A stretch of 46,128 nucleotides of DNA, taken from positions 1 through 46,128 of the forward strand of contig JASHOI010000106.1 in the NCBI GenBank assembly GCA_030041195.1, in the 5' to 3' direction. Below are positions 17,356-25,294 of this stretch, piece by piece (the stretch's first letter is position 1; each line of letters begins with the position of its first letter). Origin of the DNA: Streptosporangiaceae bacterium. GTDB taxonomy: Bacteria; Actinomycetota; Actinomycetes; Streptosporangiales; Streptosporangiaceae. Made by a program: the position numbers and the translations under genes. The notes beneath the pieces were generated by a model. The model saw only the letters and a list, made by a program, of their open reading frames with translations. It had not been told where the DNA came from and searched no databases.

Positions 17356-18033
17356 ATGGCTAAGGCGGGTCCGCGGCCGGCGACCGCGCCGGGCGACAGG
17401 CGGGGCCGGTCGGCGGAAACGCGGGCGGCGCTGGTCGAGGGGGCGATCGAGGCGCTGAGGACGGTGGGCTTCTCCGGCGCGAGCGCCAGGGAGATCGCGC
17501 GGCTGGCCGGATGCAACCAGACGCTGGTCTTCTACCACTTCGGCTCCGTCACCGACCTGCTGCTCGCCGCGCTCGACGCGATCAGCGAGCGGCGCATGGC
17601 GGCTTACCGCGGGGTGCTCGACCACGCCGGGTCGCTGAGCGACCTGGTCGAGTCCGCGCGGTCCATCTTCACCGAGGATCTGGATTCCGGGCACGTGACC
17701 GTGCTGGTCGAGATGATCGCCGGGGCCAGGTCGGTTCCCGGCCTCGGCGAGCAGGTCGCGGCCCGGGTGGCCCCGTGGCGCGAGTTCGCCGAGACCGCCG
17801 TCCGCCGCGCGCTGGCGTCATCGCCACTCGCGCGGCTGCTGCCGGCCAAGGACGTGGCGCATGCGGTGGTCGCCGGGTTCCTCGGCCTCGAGCAGCTTGC
17901 CAACCTGGACGGCGACCGCGCCGCCGCGCTCGCGCTGTTCGACCGGGCCGGCGCGCTGGCCCTGCTGGCCGACATGGCCGGCGCGCTGCCCTGGGACACG
18001 ATGCCCGGCGATGAATCAGGAGGCCCGAGATGA
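17356..18033 (+). CDS. TetR family transcriptional regulator
   Basis: 225 residues. N-terminal TetR HTH (RAALVEGAIEALRTVGFSGASAREIARLAGCNQTLVFYHFGS) and a helical ligand-binding domain. ATG 17356 is chosen because GGAGG lies 5 nt upstream; the open frame before it is uncharged with respect to family homology. The stop overlaps the ATG of the NmrA-like gene (ATGA), so regulator and enzyme form an operon, and the regulator probably controls it from the promoter around 17260. Ligand unknown. Confidence 0.92.
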   Translation: MAKAGPRPATAPGDRRGRSAETRAALVEGAIEALRTVGFSGASAREIARLAGCNQTLVFYHFGSVTDLLLAALDAISERRMAAYRGVLDHAGSLSDLVESARSIFTEDLDSGHVTVLVEMIAGARSVPGLGEQVAARVAPWREFAETAVRRALASSPLARLLPAKDVAHAVVAGFLGLEQLANLDGDRAAALALFDRAGALALLADMAGALPWDTMPGDESGGPR

Positions 18034-18977
18034 CACAGCCAGCAGCAGCCCAGCTCGACGTGGTCACCGGGGCGTTCGGCTACTCCGGTGCCGCCATTGC
18101 CCGGGACCTGCGTGCCGCCGGCCACCGGGTGCGCACGCTCACCGGGCATCCCGGGCGCGCTCCGGCGGGCACGGACATCGATGTGCGCCCGCTGGACTTC
18201 ACCGATCCCGCTGGGCTCGCCGAGTCGCTGCGGGGCGCGCACACGCTGTACAACACCTACTGGGTGCGGTTCGCGCGCGGGCGCGTCGATCACCAGGTGG
18301 CGGTGTCCAACAGCCGGATCCTGTTCGAGGCGGCGGAGCGAGCGGGCGTGCAGCGGATCGTGCACATCTCGATCACGAACCCCAGCCTGGACTCGCGGTA
18401 CCCCTACTTCCGTGGCAAGGCGGCGGTCGAGCGGATCCTGGCCGGGACCGGCGTGCCAAGCGCGATCGTCCGGCCCGCGATCTTGTTCGGCGGCGACGGA
18501 GTGCTCGTGAACAACATCGCGTGGCTGCTGCGGCGCGTGCCGGTGTTCGCGATCGGCGGCCGCGGCGATTACCGGGTGCGCGGTATTCACGTCGACGACC
18601 TGGCGCGGCTGTGCGTCGGGCTCGGCGCGCGCAGCGACACGGTCACGCTGGACGCCGTCGGGCCGCAGAGCGTGACGTTCCGCGAGATGGTCGACGCGAT
18701 CAGGCTCGCGGTTGGCAGCCGCGCTCTCGTCGTGAGCGTTCCCGGGCCGGTGCTGCTCGGCCTGTCCTCGGTGCTGGGCGTGGCAATGCGGGACACGCTG
18801 CTGACCCGCGAGGAGTACCGGGCCATGGCCGACGGCCTGGCCGACTCGGCGGCGCCGGCATCCGGAGAGACCGTGTTCACCGACTGGGTCGCCGCGCACG
18901 GCGCGGAACTGGGCCGCGCCTACGCGAACGAGCTTGACCGGCACTTCCGGCCGGCCCCGCCGCTGCGGACCGCCTGA
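18030..18977 (+). CDS. NmrA-like NAD(P)-binding protein (atypical SDR)
   Basis: 315 residues. Rossmann start LDVVTGAFGYSGAAIARDLRAAGHRV with GxxGxxG, then HISITNPSLDSRYPYFRGKAAVERIL; the YxxxK-like arrangement is weak, as in the atypical SDR/NmrA group, which includes NADPH sensors, quinone-oxidoreductase-like proteins and NADH:ubiquinone oxidoreductase subunit homologues (NDUFA9-type). Second gene of an operon with the TetR gene. Cytoplasmic; substrate not predictable. Confidence 0.85.
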   Translation: MTQPAAAQLDVVTGAFGYSGAAIARDLRAAGHRVRTLTGHPGRAPAGTDIDVRPLDFTDPAGLAESLRGAHTLYNTYWVRFARGRVDHQVAVSNSRILFEAAERAGVQRIVHISITNPSLDSRYPYFRGKAAVERILAGTGVPSAIVRPAILFGGDGVLVNNIAWLLRRVPVFAIGGRGDYRVRGIHVDDLARLCVGLGARSDTVTLDAVGPQSVTFREMVDAIRLAVGSRALVVSVPGPVLLGLSSVLGVAMRDTLLTREEYRAMADGLADSAAPASGETVFTDWVAAHGAELGRAYANELDRHFRPAPPLRTA

Positions 18978-19158
18978 CGCAGCGTTATTTGTCGAGCCTT
19001 CACAATCCGGCTGACGGTTACTTTGCGGACGGACACAAGATCATTTCGTTCCGGTTGAGATCACCATCGAAGCCTTGCGCTCGTGTCAGGCGACATCTAG
19101 CATCCAAGGCAAAATTAGGTACTCCCGACGAAAACTTTGTCACATAGTTTGTTGGCGC

Positions 19159-19221
19159 GTCGTCGTCTCCCGCCCCCGGCGACGACAGGGCGGGCATCGG
19201 TCCGCCTCGCCCAAAGGGGCG
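19159..19221 (+). promoter_or_regulatory. Three hairpins in the leader of the ABC importer operon
   Basis: Stem A pairs GTCGTCG (19159-19165) with CGACGAC (19180-19186). Stem B pairs CCCGCCC (19169-19175) with GGGCGGG (19188-19194). Their arms interleave, so they exclude one another. A small third stem is CGCCC-AAAG-GGGCG (19208-19221). All lie 34-96 nt before the binding-protein start, downstream of the AT-rich likely promoter region (19100-19150). Alternative folding could control expression; whether this region is transcribed is inferred. Confidence 0.4.
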
Positions 19222-19254
19222 TGTTATTGCCGTCGCCACCAGGAGGTGGGGCTG

Positions 19255-20583
19255 GTGAGAATGCGAGTCCACGGGTTGAGCGCACGGGCGGCCGTCGGGT
19301 TGGTCGCCATAATCGGAATGCTCGCCGCAGCGGGATGCGGCAGCAGTTCAACGAGCAGCACCCCAAGCAGCAAGACCGCCGCGGCGGTGAAGACGTCGCA
19401 GTGCGGGACCAAGCCAGGCGTGACCGCGACCGGGACGCCGATCAACCTCGGGGTGATCGTCACCAACCAGCCCGGCACGTCATTCACCGACATCTCGAAC
19501 ATGGCCAACGCGTATTTCGCCTGCGTCAACGCCAACGGCGGCATCAAGGGCCACCCGATCAAGTACTTTATCGAAACCGAGCAGACCAACCCGGCCCAGA
19601 TCGCGGCCGAGGCTAAGCAGCTTGTGCAGACCGATCACGTGGTAGGGATCGTCGGCAACACCAGCATCATCGAGTGCTCGATCGACTCCAGCTACTGGCA
19701 GAAGCTCGGCTACGACATCATCGACTCGGGGATCGCGCCCGAGTGCTGGTCGACCCCGAACAGCGCCGCGGTCAACATGGGCCCGCGGTACAGCTCGGAC
19801 GGAGCGGTCCAGTACGCGCTCTCGCAGCACGTGAACAAGATCGTGTTCGACCAGTCGAACGTCCCGGGCACCGGGTACATCGCGGCAGGCCCGGCGGCGC
19901 TCGCCGCGAACGCGCACGTGCCGATCGTCCAGCTCACCGAGAACGTGCCGATCTCGGACGCCGACTCGGTGGCGATCAAGGAGGTCGACGACGCGGGACC
20001 GGACGGCGCGGTGGTGCTCAACTTCACCCCGCCGGAGGCCCTGGTCATCCTGCAGGCCGCGCAGAAGCTCGGCCTCGAGGACAAGGTCAAGCTGTGGGGC
20101 TGCTCGACGCCGTGCAACACCGACTACCTCGCGCAGTCGCTGGGCCCGAAGTGGAACGACAAGCTGTTCGTGAACGCCGAGCTGACCCCGCCGGACGTAA
20201 CCAGCACGACGACGATGAAGCTCTACGAGGCGATCCTGAAGCAGTACGGCAAGGCCGTCTCCGGTGGCATCGGCAGCTTCAGCCAGATGGGCTTCACCGA
20301 GGCCGAGATCGCGGTGCACGCGCTGGAGACGATCACCGGCCCGTACACGGTGGCCAGCGTCAACGCGGCGTTCAAGGCGGTGACGGACTTCAACACCGGG
20401 ATGCTGTGCCAGCTCTGGACGTACGGCGACTACTCCATGCACATTCCGAACAACGAGGACTACACGGTCACGCCAGACAACGGGAAGATGGTGACGGCCC
20501 AGGGCTGCACCAAGATCTCGTCGGTGGACCCGCAGATCGCGCAGTACCGTGCGCTCGCGGGCGTGGCCAAGACGGTCCAGTGA
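19255..20583 (+). CDS. Branched-chain-type ABC importer, substrate-binding lipoprotein
   Basis: 442 residues. Signal peptide with lipobox LAAAGC places the mature protein on the outer face of the membrane; a Ser/Thr-rich linker precedes a periplasmic-binding-protein type 1 domain (INLGVIVTNQPGTSFTDISNMANAYFACVNANGGIKGHPI). That segment, with a central VGIVGNTS loop, is typical of LivK/Peripla_BP_6 proteins. GTG 19255 has an ideal ribosome site AGGAGG 8 nt upstream; ATG 19261 is possible. The mature domain has several Cys residues, which could form disulfides. First gene of a cluster running to 28929. Ligand could be an amino acid, amide, or aromatic/alicyclic acid. Confidence 0.93.
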   Translation: MRMRVHGLSARAAVGLVAIIGMLAAAGCGSSSTSSTPSSKTAAAVKTSQCGTKPGVTATGTPINLGVIVTNQPGTSFTDISNMANAYFACVNANGGIKGHPIKYFIETEQTNPAQIAAEAKQLVQTDHVVGIVGNTSIIECSIDSSYWQKLGYDIIDSGIAPECWSTPNSAAVNMGPRYSSDGAVQYALSQHVNKIVFDQSNVPGTGYIAAGPAALAANAHVPIVQLTENVPISDADSVAIKEVDDAGPDGAVVLNFTPPEALVILQAAQKLGLEDKVKLWGCSTPCNTDYLAQSLGPKWNDKLFVNAELTPPDVTSTTTMKLYEAILKQYGKAVSGGIGSFSQMGFTEAEIAVHALETITGPYTVASVNAAFKAVTDFNTGMLCQLWTYGDYSMHIPNNEDYTVTPDNGKMVTAQGCTKISSVDPQIAQYRALAGVAKTVQ

Positions 20584-20644
20584 CGGTGGCGGCGGAACCG
20601 GGAATGACTGCGGCGGCGAGCAGAGCGCCCACGGCGGGCTGACG

Positions 20645-21538
20645 ATGCCGAGCTGGCAGGACTTCCAGCCGTTCATCGTGAGCGGCCTGGCCCTGGGCGG
20701 GGTGTACGCCCTGTCCGGGGTCGGGATGGTCGTCCTGTACCAGGCCACCGGCGTGGTGTACCTGGCGTTCGGCGCGGTCGGCGGCATGGGCGCGCTGATC
20801 GCCTGGTCACTGATCAACGCGGGCGCCCCGGGCTGGGTCGGGTGGCTGGTCTGCGTGGCGTTCGCCGCCCTGGTGACGCTCGGCTACGGGGTGGTGTTCG
20901 GCCCGCTGCTGGCCAAGCGAGATCCGCTGGTCAAGGCGACGGCCACGCTCGGGCTGCTGCTCGTCTTGTTCGGGCTCATGGACCTGCTGTGGACGACCAG
21001 CGGCGGGGAGTCCCGCGCGATCACGCTGCCGACCGACAACAGCGGGTTCTCGGTCGCCCAGGTCCAGGTGAACTGGACCCAGGTGATCGGTCTCGGGCTC
21101 GGCATCGCGATCGCGGTGGTGACCGCGGCGTTCCTGCGCTACACCAAGCTCGGGACCGCGATGCGGGCGATGGCCAACGACCGCGAGATCACCGCGACCC
21201 TGGGGGTGCCGGTGCGCCGGGTGGAGGCCGCGGCGTGGCTCGGCTGCGGTGTCCTGGCCGGCGTGGCCGGGATCCTGCTCGCCGACATGGTCGCGCTCGA
21301 CGCCACCACGCTCACGTTCCTGGTGATCTACACGCTGGCCGCGGCGCTGATCGCCAGGCTGCGCTCGATCGCGTTCACGTTCGTGGCCGCGATCGTGATC
21401 GGCCTGGTGCAGAACCTGCTGACGCCGATTTCGTCGGTCGGCAACTACAACGACATGACCCCGTTCGTGCTGGCCGCCGTGGCCCTGCTCGCGTTCTCCC
21501 GGCGCAGCGTGGTGTCCCGGTCCCGCGAGGAGACCTGA
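20645..21538 (+). CDS. ABC importer permease, LivH type
   Basis: 297 residues, about eight membrane segments. The LivH pattern is present: FIVSGLALGGVYALSGVGMVVLYQATGVVYLAFGAVGGMGA at the start and the cytoplasmic coupling segment TKLGTAMRAMANDREITATLGVPVRRVEAAAWLGCG in the middle. ATG 20645 is the first ATG at the family start. Its stop shares an A with the next ATG (TGATG), so translation is coupled to the second permease. 61 bp separate it from the binding protein. Confidence 0.95.
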   Translation: MPSWQDFQPFIVSGLALGGVYALSGVGMVVLYQATGVVYLAFGAVGGMGALIAWSLINAGAPGWVGWLVCVAFAALVTLGYGVVFGPLLAKRDPLVKATATLGLLLVLFGLMDLLWTTSGGESRAITLPTDNSGFSVAQVQVNWTQVIGLGLGIAIAVVTAAFLRYTKLGTAMRAMANDREITATLGVPVRRVEAAAWLGCGVLAGVAGILLADMVALDATTLTFLVIYTLAAALIARLRSIAFTFVAAIVIGLVQNLLTPISSVGNYNDMTPFVLAAVALLAFSRRSVVSRSREET

Positions 21539-22614
21539 TGGCCGGGACCGCGGTCGCTGCTCCACCCGCCCGGCAGCGCCCGTCGCTGCGCCGGCCCGGC
21601 CGCGGCACGCTGACCCGGGGCGCGGTAGTCGCCGCGCTGTTCCTGTTCGTGCTGCTCGCGCTCCCTCAGTTGATGAGCCTCTACTACGTCGACACGATGA
21701 CCCAGGTGGCGATCTATGCGATGGTGGCGCTGGGCCTCGGGGTGCTGGTCGGCCGCGTCGGCCTGGTGTCGCTCGGGCAGGTCGCGGTGCTCGCGATCGG
21801 CGCGTGGGTGGCCGCCCGGCTGCTGTTCGCCACGTCCCAGCCGTACCTGCTCGTGCTGCTGGAGGCGGGCCTGATCACGATGGCGGCCGGCACGCTGCTG
21901 GGGCTGCCGGCGCTGCGGCTGCGCGGCCTGTACCTGGCGCTGATCACGCTGATGTTCGCGGGAGCTATCGCGATCGTCCTGGCCACGACGAACTTCCCGA
22001 ACGGGGGGCACGGCTTCCTCGGCTACAACGGCAGTTTGGTGCACATCCCGCCGATCCGCCGCCCGAGCATCGCCGCGACCGACCCCGGATATTTCCGCTA
22101 CTCCGTGGTGATCGCCGCGGTGATGTTCCTGCTCGCGTTCGTGCACATCAGGACGCGGCCGGGGCGGGCCTGGGCCGCGATCAGGCAGAGCGAGCCTGCG
22201 GCCCTGGCCGCCGGGATCAACACCACGCTCTACAAGCTGTGGGCGTTCGCGCTGGCCTCGTTCATCACCGGGGTGGCCGGCGGGGTGTACGCCGGCGCCG
22301 TGCACTACCTGTACTCGCTCGACTTCCCCGCCCAGGATTCGATCATCCTGTTCGCCGTGGTGCTGATGGGCGGCGTCTACAGCCTGTGGGGCGCGATCGT
22401 GGCGGCGCTGCTGCTGCAGTTGCTGCCCGCGGTGCTCAACAACTGGGGTGTATCCGCCGACTGGCTGACGATCCTGTTCGGCCTCGGCGTGCTGCAGGTG
22501 CTGACGACCGCCCCGGCCGGCCTGGCCGACCAGGTGCCCAAGGATCTTGCCCGGCTCGGCCGCCTGCTGCGCCGGCTGGCGGCGTCTGGCGGCGGCGCGA
22601 GGGAACGAGCATGA
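21538..22614 (+). CDS. ABC importer permease, LivM type
   Basis: 358 residues. Basic N-terminus, then about ten membrane segments. The LivM hallmarks are MVALGLGVLVGRVGLVSLGQ near residues 60-80 and the coupling segment TRPGRAWAAIRQSEPAALAAGINTTLYKL. ATG 21538 overlaps the LivH stop by one base; its own stop overlaps the ATG of the first ATPase (ATGA). The open frame extending upstream to 20842 lies inside livH in another frame and is not used. Confidence 0.95.
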   Translation: MAGTAVAAPPARQRPSLRRPGRGTLTRGAVVAALFLFVLLALPQLMSLYYVDTMTQVAIYAMVALGLGVLVGRVGLVSLGQVAVLAIGAWVAARLLFATSQPYLLVLLEAGLITMAAGTLLGLPALRLRGLYLALITLMFAGAIAIVLATTNFPNGGHGFLGYNGSLVHIPPIRRPSIAATDPGYFRYSVVIAAVMFLLAFVHIRTRPGRAWAAIRQSEPAALAAGINTTLYKLWAFALASFITGVAGGVYAGAVHYLYSLDFPAQDSIILFAVVLMGGVYSLWGAIVAALLLQLLPAVLNNWGVSADWLTILFGLGVLQVLTTAPAGLADQVPKDLARLGRLLRRLAASGGGARERA

Positions 22615-23369
22615 GCGGCGCAGCGAAGGGTGATGGGGAGGTGGGTCGGGGTGCCATCGAGGTCGACGGCCTGACGGTCCGGTTCGGCGGCGTCACGTCG
22701 CTGGACAGCATGACCGTGACCTTCGAGGCGGGCACCTGCGGCCTGATCGGCCCGAACGGGGCCGGGAAGACGACGTTCTTCAACGTCCTGAGCGGCTTCG
22801 TCCGGCCCACCGCGGGAACCGTGCGCGCGTTCGGTGCGGACCTGCTGTCGATGGTGCACTTCCGCCGGGCCCGGTGGGGGGTGCGCCGGACGTTCCAGAC
22901 CGAGCAGGCCATCGAGGAACTGTCGGTGTTCGACAACGTGGCGATGGTTCTCGAGCACGCCAAGCTGCGCGGCGGGTCCCGGCGCCAGGACGTGCTCAGC
23001 GCGATCTCGTTCGTCGGTCTCGAGGACTCGTCGTTCGCCAAGGTGCGCACGCTCGCCGCCGGGCAGCGCCGGCTGGTCGAGGTCGCCCGCGCGGTCGTGG
23101 GGCGGCCCAGGCTGGTGCTGCTCGACGAGCCGGCCGCCGGGCTGCCCGACGACGAGACCCGGCACCTGGCCGACGTGATCCGCCAGATCCCGGAGCAGGC
23201 GGGCGCGCTGACCATCCTCGTCGACCACGACATGAGCCTGGTGTCCGCCTGTTGCGAGACCACCGCCGTGCTCGATTTTGGCAAGCTCATCGCGTCCGGG
23301 CCCACCGCCGAGGTGCTGCGCGACGACCGGGTGATCCGCGCCTACCTCGGCACCGCGGAGGTCTCATGA
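22611..23369 (+). CDS. ABC importer ATPase, LivG type
   Basis: 252 residues. Walker A GPNGAGKTT (47-55), Walker B LVLLDEP ending in D172-E173, switch histidine in LVDHDM. The signature motif reads LAAGQ (148-152) rather than LSGGQ, a known drift in LivG-like ATPases. First of the two nucleotide-binding subunits that pair with the LivH/LivM permeases. ATG overlaps the LivM stop; its stop overlaps the next ATG (ATGA). Confidence 0.95.
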   Translation: MSGAAKGDGEVGRGAIEVDGLTVRFGGVTSLDSMTVTFEAGTCGLIGPNGAGKTTFFNVLSGFVRPTAGTVRAFGADLLSMVHFRRARWGVRRTFQTEQAIEELSVFDNVAMVLEHAKLRGGSRRQDVLSAISFVGLEDSSFAKVRTLAAGQRRLVEVARAVVGRPRLVLLDEPAAGLPDDETRHLADVIRQIPEQAGALTILVDHDMSLVSACCETTAVLDFGKLIASGPTAEVLRDDRVIRAYLGTAEVS

Positions 23370-24151
23370 CCGAGCCGGCCGAGAGCCTGAAACTGAGCGG
23401 GCTGACAGTGCTGCGCGGCGCGCGGCCGGTGGTGCGCGACGTGTCGATCGAGATACCGGCCGGGGAGATCACCGCGCTGCTCGGGCCGAACGGCGCAGGG
23501 AAGTCGAGCCTGGTGCTGGCCGTCGGCGGGGTGCTCAGGCCGCAGTCCGGCTCGGTGCTGCTGCAGGGCCGCGATCTGGCCGGCCGGCGGCCCGAGCGGA
23601 TCCGCCAGGCCGGGATCGCGATCGTGCCCGAGGGCCGGCGGCTGCTGACCGAGCTGACCGTCGAGGACAACATCCGCGTCGCCACCTATGCCCTGCCCCG
23701 CGATCAGGCACAGGCCGGGCGCACCCGGGCGCTCGAGTTGTTCCCCGAGCTTGTCCGCCGGCTTTCCGCGCCGGCCCGTACGCTGTCCGGGGGCGAGCAG
23801 CAGATGGTCGTGCTGGCCCAGGCGCTGGTTTCACAGCCCCGCTACATGCTGATCGACGAGCTCTCGCTCGGCCTGGCGCCGGTGGTGATCAGCCGCCTGA
23901 TCCCGACGATCCGCGCGGTCGCCGAGTCCGGGATCGGCGTGCTGCTGATCGAGCAGTTCGCCACCGTGGCCCTCGGCCTGGCCAACCGCGCCTACGTGCT
24001 CGAGGGCGGCAGGCTGCGCTTCTCCGGGCTGGCCAGCGAGCTGCGGGACAAGCCGGAGCTGCTCCGGTCGGCGTACCTGCTGCGCGGCAGCGAGGAAGCT
24101 CCGCCGCCGGAGGGGTCCGGCATGACCCAGCCACACCGGAGCCTGGGCTGA
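23366..24151 (+). CDS. ABC importer ATPase, LivF type
   Basis: 261 residues. Walker A GPNGAGKS (40-47), signature LSGGEQ (140-145), Walker B YMLIDE with D164-E165. LivF-typical EGRRLLTELTVEDNIRVA follows the Q-loop region. In the switch region LLIEQFATVAL carries Gln where most ABC ATPases have His, as is common in LivF (EQ variant). C-terminal tail of about 20 extra residues. Its stop shares one base with the ATG of the alcohol dehydrogenase (TGATG), tying that enzyme to the importer. Confidence 0.95.
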   Translation: MTEPAESLKLSGLTVLRGARPVVRDVSIEIPAGEITALLGPNGAGKSSLVLAVGGVLRPQSGSVLLQGRDLAGRRPERIRQAGIAIVPEGRRLLTELTVEDNIRVATYALPRDQAQAGRTRALELFPELVRRLSAPARTLSGGEQQMVVLAQALVSQPRYMLIDELSLGLAPVVISRLIPTIRAVAESGIGVLLIEQFATVALGLANRAYVLEGGRLRFSGLASELRDKPELLRSAYLLRGSEEAPPPEGSGMTQPHRSLG

Positions 24152-25182
24152 TGCGCGCCGCGGTCACCGAAGCGGTCGGCTCGATGGTGGTGGCCGAGCG
24201 CCCGGAGCCGCCCGCGCCGGGCGAGGGCGCCGTCGTGCTCCGCCCCGAGGCGGTCGGGATCTGCGGGTCCGACTACCACTTCTTTGACGGGCAGCTGCCG
24301 AGCGCGGCCGGCGGCTCACGGTTCCCCCGGATCCAGGGCCACGAGCTCGCTGGCGTGATCACGGCGCTCGGCCCGGGCTGCCGCCCGGGGCTCGAGGTCG
24401 GGCAGCGCGTCGCGGTGTGGCCGCTGCACCCGTGCGGGCAGTGCTATCCCTGCACCGCGGCGCGGCCCAACGCGTGCGACCGGCTCACGCTGACCGGGAT
24501 CCACATCGATGGCGGGCTGCAGGAGCGGCTGGCGATCGGCCAGGCCCAGCTGTTCCCGACAGCGGCCGGCGACGCCGCGATCGCGGCCATGGCCGAGCCG
24601 GTGTCGATCGCCGTGCGGGCGGTGAACCGGGCGGCGATCCGTCCCGGCGAGCGGGCCGTGGTGCTGGGCGCCGGGCCGATCGGGCAGTGCATCTGCCTGG
24701 TGGCCCGCGAGCGCGGCGCCGAGGTTCTGGCCATCGACCTGCTGGAGAGCCGTCTGGCGCTGAGCCGGGAACTGGGTGCCGACACGCACGCCTGGCACGA
24801 CGCGGACGAGGTGGTGGCGTTCGCGCGGCAGTGGGCGGGCCCGGCAGGGCCGCCGGTGGCGTTCGACGCCACCGGCGCCGCGGCGGCGACCACCGCGATG
24901 GTGACCATGGTCGCCTCGGCCGGACGCGCGGTGCAGGTAGGGATGTCGGACCAGGAGGCTCCGATCAGGGTCGGCGTGCTGACCGAGAAGGAACTCGACC
25001 TGCTCGGCGTGAGCTGCTGCGGCGACGCCGAATTCGCCGAGGCGGTGGCCGTGGTCGAGCGCAACAGCGCCGCGCTGGCCCGCCTGATCAGCCACGAGTT
25101 CCCGCTGGAGAAGGCGCCGGAGGCGATCAGCTTCGCGATCAGCAACCCGGACGAGGTGATGAAGGTGATGATCCGGTGCTAG
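24151..25182 (+). CDS. Zinc-dependent alcohol dehydrogenase (MDR family)
   Basis: 343 residues. Catalytic zinc ligands C38 (GICGSDYH), H64 and E65 (GHELAG); structural zinc cysteines C95, C98, C101 and C109; NAD(P) Rossmann motif VLGAGPIGQ. It resembles sorbitol/threonine dehydrogenase-like members of the medium-chain family. ATG overlaps the LivF stop, so it is the sixth cistron of the importer operon and very probably oxidises the imported compound or a product. Substrate unknown. A 112-bp gap with a stem-loop separates it from coxL. Confidence 0.92.
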   Translation: MRAAVTEAVGSMVVAERPEPPAPGEGAVVLRPEAVGICGSDYHFFDGQLPSAAGGSRFPRIQGHELAGVITALGPGCRPGLEVGQRVAVWPLHPCGQCYPCTAARPNACDRLTLTGIHIDGGLQERLAIGQAQLFPTAAGDAAIAAMAEPVSIAVRAVNRAAIRPGERAVVLGAGPIGQCICLVARERGAEVLAIDLLESRLALSRELGADTHAWHDADEVVAFARQWAGPAGPPVAFDATGAAAATTAMVTMVASAGRAVQVGMSDQEAPIRVGVLTEKELDLLGVSCCGDAEFAEAVAVVERNSAALARLISHEFPLEKAPEAISFAISNPDEVMKVMIRC

Positions 25183-25227
25183 AGGGTGTACCTCACCTCT
25201 GACACGATGCCAGAATGCTAAGACCGC

Positions 25228-25250
25228 GGCGGCGGGTTCCGCCTGCCGCC
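25228..25250 (+). terminator. Stem-loop between alcohol dehydrogenase and coxL-like gene
   Basis: GGCGGCGGG (25228-25236), loop TTCCG, CCTGCCGCC (25242-25250): a 9-bp stem with one G-T wobble. No T-tract follows. It may attenuate read-through from the importer operon into the molybdenum hydroxylase genes or be a weak terminator; a shorter imperfect hairpin directly follows the dehydrogenase stop. Confidence 0.4.
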
Positions 25251-25294
25251 GCCAGCGGCCCTACCAGGCCAAACACCGGAAGGCGAACGACTAC

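Noticed and set aside
19159..19194. H-type pseudoknot in the importer leader
   Set aside because: Only one base separates the last two arms, too short to cross a 7-bp stem; mutually exclusive stems are more plausible.
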